In this document: piece by piece, positions 17,296-24,744 of the stretch | Layout: each line of letters opens with the position of its first letter | Position numbering within the stretch: position 1 is the first letter of the stretch | Source: Planctomycetes bacterium UBA2386 | Lineage (GTDB): Bacteria > Planctomycetota > UBA1135 > UBA2386 | DNA length: 52,252 bases | Assembly: GCA_002343845.1 (NCBI GenBank) | Contig: DDSQ01000078.1 | Location: 50,651-102,902 of the forward strand | Direction: 5' to 3' | The notes under the pieces: model-generated | The model's input: the letters and a program-made list of their open reading frames with translations, nothing else | Database searches by the model: none | Told to the model about the DNA's origin: nothing | Made by a program: the position numbers and the translations under genes

Positions 17296-18498
17296 TCACA
17301 CCGTCTCGCCGCGCGCGAACTTCGCGATGGTGTCCTGGAAGCGCTGCTTGCCGGTCTCGACCACGCGCCGGATCTCGCGGGCGTTCGCGTCGCTTTCCTT
17401 GCGCAGTTCGGCGACCAGCCTCAGCGAATCGACCTGGTAGTCGGTGATCGCCGTCACCAGCTTCTCGACCGACTTCGGATCGATCGTGCTGCCGTAGCCG
17501 GCCTTCAGCGCCGCGCGTTCGAGGTCGCGGCCGAGATCGGCGACGTCCTCGAGGCCCTTGTTGACGCCGCGCTTCATCGCCTCGTGCGCCTGCGTCGCCT
17601 CGTGCAGGCCGTGCTGGCTGGTGTAGACCGCGCCGAGGATCGTGAACACGTGCTCGTTGGTGGTGAAGAACGTCACCGAGCGACGGTAGACCTGGTCCTT
17701 CACGTCGTGCGTCTGCTTGAGCTTGGCGACCAGCGTCTCGCCGACGTCGTAGCCGATCTGCAGGTTCTCGGCGATGTCCTTCAGCAGTTGGTAGTGGCGG
17801 TCCTGCTTCTGGAAAGCGTGCAGCGCCTGATCCCGCGCGAGCTGCAACCGCGACTTCGTCGGCGCGTCGGCCGAGCCGGCCTCGTCGACCGCCTTCTGGG
17901 CCGCGGCCAGCGCCTGCTTGCTGCCGTCCAGCGTCGCCGTCTGCACGTCGAGGAGTTCGCGCGCGACGATCTCGGCCTCCTTCAGGGCGAAGCGGAAATC
18001 GATGTAGCCCTCCATGATCGCAGCTTCCTTCTGCAGCTGCGTCTGGGTGTCGGTGGTCACCGACTTGTAGATGTCGGCGATCTTCTGGAAGCGGTCGCTC
18101 GGCGTGCCGCGCCGCATGCGCATCCACAGGTTGGACATGCGCTCGGTGAAGCTGATCTTGCCGTCGTCGAGCTGCGCGATCAGGGTCTTGCTGTCGTCGC
18201 GGATGCTGTCGAACTGCTGGCTGATGTCGAGGAAGCGGTTGCCGATGCGCACGTCCTCGACGTTGTCGCGGACCATCGCGTTGAAGCTCTGCATGTACTG
18301 AACGGTGCGCGCGATCGTCATCACCTTCGGTTCGTCGACGTGGCGCACCTCCTCGAGCAGCTTGGTCAGCTGCGGCGGCGCATCTTGCTTCGGCAGCACG
18401 CCGAACTTCTGCAGCACGGCGAGGGCTTGATCGAGGTACTTCTGGACGGACGACGCGGGCTTGCTCGCGACCTTCAATGGGGCAGGTTTCTCGGACAC
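17296..18498 (-). CDS. telA: Toxic anion resistance protein, TelA/KlaB family
   Basis: A 400-residue, almost wholly helical cytoplasmic protein of the TelA family, linked to tellurite and other envelope-stress resistance; its biochemical activity is unknown. Family features are IGNRFLDISQQFDSIRDDSK, a repeated Asp/Gln-rich helix pattern, AALKAGYGSTIDPKSVEKLV and a C-terminal helix with RVVETGKQRFQDTIAKF. The start is GTG 18498, preceded by AAGGGA about 7 nt upstream, one of the clearer Shine-Dalgarno sequences in the window; the longer frame upstream overlaps the divergent gene and is rejected. It is divergent from the DUF6384-like gene with 67 bp between start codons, so both may be controlled together. 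Confidence 0.92.
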   Translation of the reverse strand: MSEKPAPLKVASKPASSVQKYLDQALAVLQKFGVLPKQDAPPQLTKLLEEVRHVDEPKVMTIARTVQYMQSFNAMVRDNVEDVRIGNRFLDISQQFDSIRDDSKTLIAQLDDGKISFTERMSNLWMRMRRGTPSDRFQKIADIYKSVTTDTQTQLQKEAAIMEGYIDFRFALKEAEIVARELLDVQTATLDGSKQALAAAQKAVDEAGSADAPTKSRLQLARDQALHAFQKQDRHYQLLKDIAENLQIGYDVGETLVAKLKQTHDVKDQVYRRSVTFFTTNEHVFTILGAVYTSQHGLHEATQAHEAMKRGVNKGLEDVADLGRDLERAALKAGYGSTIDPKSVEKLVTAITDYQVDSLRLVAELRKESDANAREIRRVVETGKQRFQDTIAKFARGETV

Positions 18499-18565
18499 GG
18501 TGGTTCCCTTGGCGAAGACGGCGCGGCAGCTTACAGCGCGCATCGCCCACCTGAAGCCGCCGTTC

Positions 18566-19630
18566 GTGAACGACGCCTCGCCCGCTCCGCTGCCCGCCGA
18601 CCCCGCCGCCGCCAGCATGCACGACATGCTGCGCATCATGGACGTCGCGTCGGCCCTGCGGCGCGAGCGCGAAACCGCCGAGTCGCAACTCGATGCCGGC
18701 GCGGCGAAGGAACGGTTGCGCGAGCGGCTGCTGGCGACCGCGGCCGCGGCCGGCGAGAGCGTCACGCCCGAGGAAGTCGACGCCGCGATCGAGCAGTACT
18801 TCGCGCAGCAGCACCGCTACCAGGATCCGCCGCCGAGTTGGCGGCGGTTCCGTGCGCACCTGTGGGTGTTCCGGCACGGGCTGACGATCCTGTTCGTGCT
18901 GGTCGCCCTGCTGACGTGGGGGCTCGCCGCTTTGGTCGGGGCGTTCGGCGGGGACGCGTCGCCGTCGCCAACGCCGACGCCGCGGGTGGTCGAAGCGCCG
19001 AGGCCGCAGCCGCAGCTGCCTGGCGGGACCATCACCAACCCGCCGACGCCGCAGCCGCCGAAGCTCGACTTCGACCCAGCACAGCAGCTCGCCGCCGCTT
19101 GGGCCGCGTTCCAGCAGGGGCAGGGCGCGGCCGAACGGCTCGCCGCCGATGCCGCCGCCCGCGAGCGTGTGCAGGCGGTGGCGCGCAGCGGTGCAGCGGC
19201 GCACGCCGCGGCGAACCTCGGCGAACTGCGCGATGCAACCAACGCGCTCGCCGGTCTGACCGCGCGGCTCGAGGAAACCTACACGGTGCGCATCGTCAGC
19301 CGCCCCGGCGAGGACAGCGGCGTCGAGCGCCGGGCTGGCGGGCGTACTTCGGGCCTCTACGTGATCGTCGAAGCCATCGATGCCGACGGCCGCGCCGTGT
19401 CGCGGCGCATCCGCGACGCCGAGAGCGGGCGGCTGCGCGACGTGACGAAGTGGGGCGAACAAGTCACCGAGGCGGTGTGGAACCGCGTCGTCGCCGACAA
19501 GCAGGCCGACGGCATCGTCGACGAGGCGGAGTTCGCGCGGAAGGTGCGCGGCGCCTACGACGAAGGGGTGGTGCTCGACGGTGGCGACGGCAAGCCGCTG
19601 CGCCGCGGCCGGCAGATCACGACTTGGTGA
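18566..19630 (+). CDS. Single-pass membrane protein, DUF6384-like, partner of TelA
   Basis: A 354-residue protein with cytoplasmic N-terminal helices (MLRIMDVASALRRERETAES), one membrane segment at about residues 106-128 (LTILFVLVALLTWGLAALVG), a Pro/Thr-rich linker and a C-terminal region with helices plus a beta-rich part (YTVRIVSRPGEDSGVERRAG, then GLYVIVEAIDADGRAV). From memory such proteins next to telA are named DUF6384; I cannot run the comparison. The GTG at 18566 is chosen because earlier starts would run into the telA 5' end. The next gene starts 3 bp after its stop. The C-terminal part should face the periplasm, a possible sensor or envelope contact for the TelA system. Confidence 0.75.
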   Translation: MNDASPAPLPADPAAASMHDMLRIMDVASALRRERETAESQLDAGAAKERLRERLLATAAAAGESVTPEEVDAAIEQYFAQQHRYQDPPPSWRRFRAHLWVFRHGLTILFVLVALLTWGLAALVGAFGGDASPSPTPTPRVVEAPRPQPQLPGGTITNPPTPQPPKLDFDPAQQLAAAWAAFQQGQGAAERLAADAAARERVQAVARSGAAAHAAANLGELRDATNALAGLTARLEETYTVRIVSRPGEDSGVERRAGGRTSGLYVIVEAIDADGRAVSRRIRDAESGRLRDVTKWGEQVTEAVWNRVVADKQADGIVDEAEFARKVRGAYDEGVVLDGGDGKPLRRGRQITTW

Positions 19631-19633
19631 ACC

Positions 19634-21169
19634 ATGCGCGACTGGAGTGGCAACCAGGTGTTCGACGAGATCCGCGCGGCGGCGACGGCTGCGCGCCGGG
19701 AGTCGGACGCAGCCGAGGCGGCGGCGCGAGTCGTGCACGACCGCCTCGATGCGCTCGGCCAGCAGCGGCTCGCGACGCTGCAGCAGCTCGCGACGACGCA
19801 GTTGCCCGAACTGAACGTCGCGACCGCGGGCGGCACGATGCCGGAGCTCGTCGCCGAGATGCAGCAATTCGAGCAGCGTCGCCAACAGCGCGCCGCCGAG
19901 CTCGCCACAGCGCTTGCAGGGCACGAACGCACGATGGGCACGCGTTCTGCCGAGCTGGCGACGCACACCGCCGAGCTCGACCGCGTCGTCGGCCGGCGCG
20001 ACGCGTTGCTGGCCGAGGTGCAGACTCGCCTCGCGGCGGACGCCGACTACACGGCGCTCTCCGCGCAGACCACCCAGGCCGAGGTCAAGCTGGCGCGTGA
20101 TGCCGCACGCGCCGACGAGCTGCGGGCCGAAGCCAAGGAGAAGCTGCCGCCGTACGAGAAGAGCGCTCTGTTCCGCTACCTCTGGCGGCGGGGCTTCGGC
20201 ACGCCGGAGTACGTCTGGACCGGCTTCACCGCGCGCATGGACCGCCGGCTCGCCGAGTTCGTCGGCTACAGCAAGGCCGTCACCAGCTACCGGTTCCTCA
20301 AGACCACGCCCGAACTCGTTCGCCTCGAAGTCGAGCGCCGCACGGCGGAAGTCGGCGCGCTGCGGGAGCGACTGCAGGCGCGCGAGGACGCCGTCGAAGC
20401 CGAACTCGGCCTGCCGGCCGTGCAGGAGGACGTCGACCGCCGCGTCGCCGAACGCGAGCGGCTGGTCGCCGCGATCGAAGCACTGCAGCGCGAGGTCGCC
20501 GGCGTGCACCAGTCGATCCGCGACGAGGTCGGCAGCCGCGGCGCCTTCCACGGCCAGGCGCTGCGCCGGCTCACCGAGTTCCTGGCCCGAGCCGAGACCG
20601 GCATGCTCGAACGCCATGCGCGCTCGACGCCCGGCCCCGAAGACGATCGCCTGGTCGCGGCGCTGCGCGACGGCGGCGCCGAGCTGTCGCGCCTGGGCAC
20701 CGAGGCCGGTCCGCTCGATCAGGAGGCGCGCCGCCGCGACGCGATCGCCGACGGACTCGAAGACCTGCTCGTGCGCTTCCGCCGCGCCGAGTACGACGCC
20801 GGGCGCAGCGAGTTCGAGGCCCTGGACCTCGATCGCCTGCTCGCCGACGCGCGCACCGGCGGGCTGCCGGCCGAAGACCTGTGGCGGGCGTTGCGATCGT
20901 GCCAGCGCTTCCGGCCGCCGCCGCTGGCGCGCCACGCCGACCGTTCCGACAAGGTGCTCTCCGGCGTGGGGCTCGCGCTGCAGGTCGCGAGCGTGCTCGC
21001 GAACGTCGCGATCAGCAGCAGCCGTGGCGGCCGCGGCGGGTTCTCGATCGGCGGCGGCTTCGGTTCGCGCAGCAGTTCGGGCAGCGGCATGCGCATCGGC
21101 GGCGGTGGGTTCTCGACCGGCCGCACGATCGGCGGTGGCGGCGGCTTCTCGACCGGCAAGCGGTTCTGA
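19634..21169 (+). CDS. Coiled-coil protein with hydrophobic segment and Gly-rich GGGF tail
   Basis: A 511-residue protein without an assignable family. About residues 10-180 and 225-420 are strongly helical with heptad-like Leu/Ala/Glu patterns (ERRTAEVGALRERLQARE, VDRRVAERERLVAAIEALQR), separated by a short aromatic region (YEKSALFRYLWRRGFGTPEYVW). Near the C-terminus a hydrophobic stretch (VLSGVGLALQVASVLANVAI) is followed by a 45-residue Gly/Ser/Phe-rich tail with repeats such as FSIGGGFGSRSSSG and GGGGFSTG. Such tails often drive self-association or envelope contacts. It starts 3 bp after the DUF6384-like gene, so the two are surely co-transcribed and probably belong to one TelA-associated complex. 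Confidence 0.8.
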   Translation: MRDWSGNQVFDEIRAAATAARRESDAAEAAARVVHDRLDALGQQRLATLQQLATTQLPELNVATAGGTMPELVAEMQQFEQRRQQRAAELATALAGHERTMGTRSAELATHTAELDRVVGRRDALLAEVQTRLAADADYTALSAQTTQAEVKLARDAARADELRAEAKEKLPPYEKSALFRYLWRRGFGTPEYVWTGFTARMDRRLAEFVGYSKAVTSYRFLKTTPELVRLEVERRTAEVGALRERLQAREDAVEAELGLPAVQEDVDRRVAERERLVAAIEALQREVAGVHQSIRDEVGSRGAFHGQALRRLTEFLARAETGMLERHARSTPGPEDDRLVAALRDGGAELSRLGTEAGPLDQEARRRDAIADGLEDLLVRFRRAEYDAGRSEFEALDLDRLLADARTGGLPAEDLWRALRSCQRFRPPPLARHADRSDKVLSGVGLALQVASVLANVAISSSRGGRGGFSIGGGFGSRSSSGSGMRIGGGGFSTGRTIGGGGGFSTGKRF

Positions 21170-21184
21170 GCACGCGACCTCCGC

Positions 21185-21694
21185 ATGAAACGCACGCCGC
21201 GTGGTCGCGAGCGATCCACCGCCTGCCGCGTCGATGCGGCGCGCAACGGTCTCGGCGTGATCGCCGAGCGCCACTTCCGGTCGCGGTCGACGATTGCGCC
21301 CCTGCGCGGACGCATCGTGCACTGGAACGAGCTGTGGCGCCGCAGCCGCCAGTTCGCGTCCAACTGCATCCGCTGCGGACCCGAGACCTACCTCGACCCT
21401 GGTCGCAGCATCGGCCGCTACCTCAACCACGCGTGCGAACCGAACGCCGGGATCCGCAAGTCCGGCCGTCGGCTGGTCCTGTTCGCGGCGCGCGCGATTC
21501 GTCGCGGCGAGGAGATCGTGATCGACTACTCGACCACGATCGGCGACGACGACATCTGGCGGATGAAGTGCAAGTGCGGGGCGCGGCGCTGCCGCGGGTG
21601 GATCGTTCGTTTCGGCTCGTTGCCGACGCGCCGGCGCCAGTCCTACGTCCGGCGCGGCCTGGTGCCGGACTTCATCCTCGCGACGCTCGGCTGA
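21185..21694 (+). CDS. SET domain protein lysine methyltransferase
   Basis: A 169-residue SET-domain protein, which would methylate lysine on a protein substrate with S-adenosylmethionine. The core motifs are intact: YLNHACEPN (N81-H82-x-C84-x-P86-N87) forms the AdoMet-binding pseudoknot half, GEEIVIDY (108-115) supplies the catalytic Tyr, and a post-SET Cys cluster (C129-x-C131-x4-C136) would bind zinc together with C84. An extra CIRCG precedes the core. Bacterial SET proteins are rarer than eukaryotic ones and were probably acquired by transfer. It starts 15 bp after the coiled-coil gene on the same strand and so may belong to the TelA-type operon. The substrate is unknown. Confidence 0.9.
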   Translation: MKRTPRGRERSTACRVDAARNGLGVIAERHFRSRSTIAPLRGRIVHWNELWRRSRQFASNCIRCGPETYLDPGRSIGRYLNHACEPNAGIRKSGRRLVLFAARAIRRGEEIVIDYSTTIGDDDIWRMKCKCGARRCRGWIVRFGSLPTRRRQSYVRRGLVPDFILATLG

Positions 21695-21754
21695 CGAACG
21701 AACGCCGCTGGTGGCGCCGCGACCGGCAAGCGGTCCGGCGCGCGCGCGCGTGGC

Positions 21755-24688
21755 TCACCGCAGCACGACGGTCACCGGCGGTCCGCTCGTCGCGCCGACG
21801 GTGAACGAAGTGGTGCCGCGGAGCGCGCCAACCTCGGCGACGGCGCGGTACTCGCCAGGGGCGAGGCCCGTGCTGCCGCTCGGTTCGGCGCGCTTCAGGT
21901 CGACCCAGACGCGGCCGACGAACACCTCGCCGCGGAACAGCTGCAACGTCACGAAGTCGACGTCGGTGCCGGCCGGCACTTCGCAACGGAAGGTCTGCGG
22001 GTTGGCGCGTTCGATCGGTGCGTCGACGACGACGTCTTCGCCAGCGCGGATGGTGAACGGCACCGCCGTCGCCGCGACGTCCGTGCCCAGCACCAGCAGC
22101 ACGTAGTCGCCGGGAACGAGCGGCTCGCTGCGCGGCCCTTCGGGCGTGGTCATGACGCCGAACCACTGGCTGCGCGCGGCGTCGCTGACGACGAAGCGCG
22201 TGTCGTCGATCGGCGCGCCGACCTGGCGCACCCGGGCAGTGCCGCCGCGCACCAGCGTGATCGTGCCGAGGTTCCACGTGGCGTCGGCGGCGAGCGTGCG
22301 ATGGTCGCTGCGGAAGGTGCAGTACCCGGTGGCGTTCACGTACATCGCCCACTCGCCCGGTGGCAGTGGTCCGAGTTCGAAATGGCCGTCGTTGTCGGTC
22401 GCGTCGCTGGCCGGACCGCGGTCCACGCCGCGACGGAACGCGCCGGCCCGGGCGTTGGCGACGGGGCGCCCTTCCGGATCGACGACGCGGGCGCTGATGC
22501 GCACCGAGGCCGTCTGCTCGCGTTGCAGCCGCAGCAACGGCTCGGTTCCCGGATCGATGCCGCGGACGACCAACTGCTCGTGGCCGTCGGCGTGAACCGT
22601 GAGCATCAGCGTGCCCTGAGCCGGGCGATTCGCGGCGACGAACGCGCCTTGGGCGTCGGTGGTCACGTGCGCGTACCACCGCTCCTGGCCAGCGCCCTCG
22701 GCCATGCACTCGATCATGGCTCTGCCGACGGGCTGACCGTCCGGGTCGACGACCCGTCCCTTCAGTTCGAGCCCGCGCGACAACTCGAACCTGCAACTCG
22801 CGACCTCCGTCGCCGACGTCAGCACGGTCGCGCTGGCCTTGCCGTGGTCGTCGTGTTCGGCCCGCACCGGGAGTTCGCCGATCGGCAGGCCGGCCAGCTC
22901 GAACGTGCCGTCGGCCCGCGTGTTGGTCAGGTAGTGGTCGATCTCGCCCCACTGGCCGATCGCGACTTCGGCGTTGGCGACCGGCTTGCCGGCAGCGTCG
23001 ACGACGTCGCCGCGCAGCGCTGCACCAGGACCGAGCTCGATGCGTTTCGTCACGGTCGAGCCGGCGCTGACTTCGACTTCGCTGCGCCACGGAGCGCAGC
23101 GGCCGCCCCGCGCGCGGATCGGCTGCTTGCCGGCAACGATGCCGACCACCAGGAACTCGCCGCGCTCGTCACTGCGCGTGAGGCCGCCGAACGGCGGGAT
23201 GTGGTCGCGCCCCGGAACGCCGGACACCGGACCATCACCGACGATCACCACCGCACCGGCGACCGGCTTGCCGGCGGGGTCGACGACGACGCCGCTGACG
23301 GCGCCGCCGTCGCGACCGAGCACCAGTTCGACATCGGCGGTGTTGCCGGCCTTGCCCCGCAGGAACCGCACGTTCGAGGCGGCATGGCCCATGGCTCGTG
23401 CCGCGACGAGGCACACCTCCGGGCAGTCGAGCAGAGCAAAGCGGCCGTCGGCGCCGGTCACCGCAGCAACCTCCGGGAACAAGTCGGCGCGGCCCATCAT
23501 CGTCATCTCCACCAAGGCGCCGGCCACCGGCTTCTTGTCCGCGTCGACGACGATGCCCCGCACTTCGAGGCCAGCATCGAGCTCGAGTTCGATCTCGACG
23601 GTCTGCCCGGCCGGCACATCGACGCGCTTGCTGGCGTGCCAGCTCGATTCGGCGACGACGACGACGCGTCCTGGCGAGGTCTCGAAGCGCGCGATCCCGG
23701 CCGCGTCGGTGCGCTGCCGCGGACTGTCGAACAGCCCGTTGGCGCCGCGCTTCTGCAGAGCCAGCACGGTTCCCACGGCGGGCGTCTGGTCGTGACGTCG
23801 CACCCGGGCGATCACCGTTCCGGTCGTCGCTCGCGCTGCGACGCTCGGTGTCGGCGCGACTTCACGTTCGGTGGTGACCGGTGGCACCGCGTCGCCCGCG
23901 CCGAGATCGAGGGAACCACGCTGCGGCCCCGCGGCGATCGGTGCTGGCGGCACCGGCGGATTCGGCGCCGGTGGTGTCGGGTCGTGCAGCATCCACCAGG
24001 CGCCGGCCGCGAGCGCGATGGCTCCGGCCACCGCCGCCAACTGTGCTTTCGAGGTCATCGTGATCGCTCCGAGCAAGAGCGTCGGCGCGACGGGCGCGCC
24101 GACGACGGGAAGGGCGGGCGGGGCCAGCGGCAGTTCGGGCCGCAACGCGAACGGCACCAGCGGCAGCATCCACGCGCGTCGATTGCCGCCGTGGTCGGCA
24201 TCGAGTCGTTCGCGCAGCAGCACCAGCGCGCGCTGCAGCTGCGTCGACACCGTGGCGGCGGGCACGCCGAGCGCCTCGGCGATCCGGCGCGGCGGCTGGC
24301 CGTCGAACCACCGCAGCAGCACGACGGTGCGCAGCGCCGCCGGCAGCGCGTCGACGGCCGCGACCAGCGCGCGGCGGCTCTCCTCGCGCAGCGCCAGTTC
24401 CTGCGACGACGGCACCAGGTGCTCGGCCTCGCTGCCGTGTTCGCGCGCCGAACGCCGGCGGTTGTCGCGACGCAGATTGGCGACGACGTTGCGCAGGATG
24501 CGCGCGAGCCAGTGCCGCGGCCGCTCGACGCCCGCGCCGCCCTGCTGCACGGCGCGCAGCCAGGTTCGCTGCACGACCTCGTCGGCGTCGCCGGCGACGA
24601 GCTGGCGGGCGAGTTCGCGCACGAACGGCTCTTCGGCGAGCAGCCGCTGCAGGTCGTGTTCGGGCGAGGGCATCGGGGGTATGGACAC
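21755..24688 (-). CDS. ECF sigma factor fused to a membrane anchor and carboxypeptidase-regulatory-like domains
   Basis: One continuous frame of 977 residues. Residues about 15-80 are sigma region 2 (DEVVQRTWLRAVQQGG, RPRHWLARILRNVVANLRRD). Residues 103-162 are region 4 with its HTH (RRIAEALGVPAATVSTQLQR). After a Pro-rich stretch comes a membrane segment at 215-234, then a Pro linker and about 700 residues of repeated carboxypeptidase-regulatory-like beta-sandwiches (TGTVIARVRRHDQTPAVGTV, LEVRGIVVDADKKPVAGALV, VSGVVVDPAGKPVAGAVVIV). The topology would be N-in, C-out, so the sigma factor is tethered to its own periplasmic domain. The start is GTG 24688 or ATG 24673. M211 could start a separate membrane protein, but no stop separates the parts. 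It is divergent from the S9 peptidase gene. Confidence 0.88.
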   Translation of the reverse strand: MSIPPMPSPEHDLQRLLAEEPFVRELARQLVAGDADEVVQRTWLRAVQQGGAGVERPRHWLARILRNVVANLRRDNRRRSAREHGSEAEHLVPSSQELALREESRRALVAAVDALPAALRTVVLLRWFDGQPPRRIAEALGVPAATVSTQLQRALVLLRERLDADHGGNRRAWMLPLVPFALRPELPLAPPALPVVGAPVAPTLLLGAITMTSKAQLAAVAGAIALAAGAWWMLHDPTPPAPNPPVPPAPIAAGPQRGSLDLGAGDAVPPVTTEREVAPTPSVAARATTGTVIARVRRHDQTPAVGTVLALQKRGANGLFDSPRQRTDAAGIARFETSPGRVVVVAESSWHASKRVDVPAGQTVEIELELDAGLEVRGIVVDADKKPVAGALVEMTMMGRADLFPEVAAVTGADGRFALLDCPEVCLVAARAMGHAASNVRFLRGKAGNTADVELVLGRDGGAVSGVVVDPAGKPVAGAVVIVGDGPVSGVPGRDHIPPFGGLTRSDERGEFLVVGIVAGKQPIRARGGRCAPWRSEVEVSAGSTVTKRIELGPGAALRGDVVDAAGKPVANAEVAIGQWGEIDHYLTNTRADGTFELAGLPIGELPVRAEHDDHGKASATVLTSATEVASCRFELSRGLELKGRVVDPDGQPVGRAMIECMAEGAGQERWYAHVTTDAQGAFVAANRPAQGTLMLTVHADGHEQLVVRGIDPGTEPLLRLQREQTASVRISARVVDPEGRPVANARAGAFRRGVDRGPASDATDNDGHFELGPLPPGEWAMYVNATGYCTFRSDHRTLAADATWNLGTITLVRGGTARVRQVGAPIDDTRFVVSDAARSQWFGVMTTPEGPRSEPLVPGDYVLLVLGTDVAATAVPFTIRAGEDVVVDAPIERANPQTFRCEVPAGTDVDFVTLQLFRGEVFVGRVWVDLKRAEPSGSTGLAPGEYRAVAEVGALRGTTSFTVGATSGPPVTVVLR

Positions 24689-24704
24689 CGTCGAGCACGT
24701 TCTC

Positions 24705-24733
24705 TGTACACGAAACCGCGTGCGTGGCAGGAT
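24705..24733 (+). promoter_or_regulatory. Candidate promoter of the S9 peptidase gene
   Basis: TGTACA (24705-24710; 4 of 6 to the -35 consensus), a 17-nt spacer and CAGGAT (24728-24733) lie 11 nt before the ATG at 24745. No Shine-Dalgarno is visible. This is weak evidence that rests mainly on spacing. Confidence 0.3.
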
Positions 24734-24744
24734 CCGCGGTCATC

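Noticed and set aside
16697..21430. A 1577-codon open frame on the minus strand spanning the TelA island
   Set aside because: Only its last 191 codons are a real gene (GNAT). The rest is antisense to well-supported genes and has Arg/Ala/Gly-rich chance composition, as expected at this GC content.
21721..21735. Bidirectional terminator between the SET gene and the fused sigma gene
   Set aside because: GACCG/CGGTC is only a 5-bp stem with no T-tract, and it is followed by a CG run; too weak to call.
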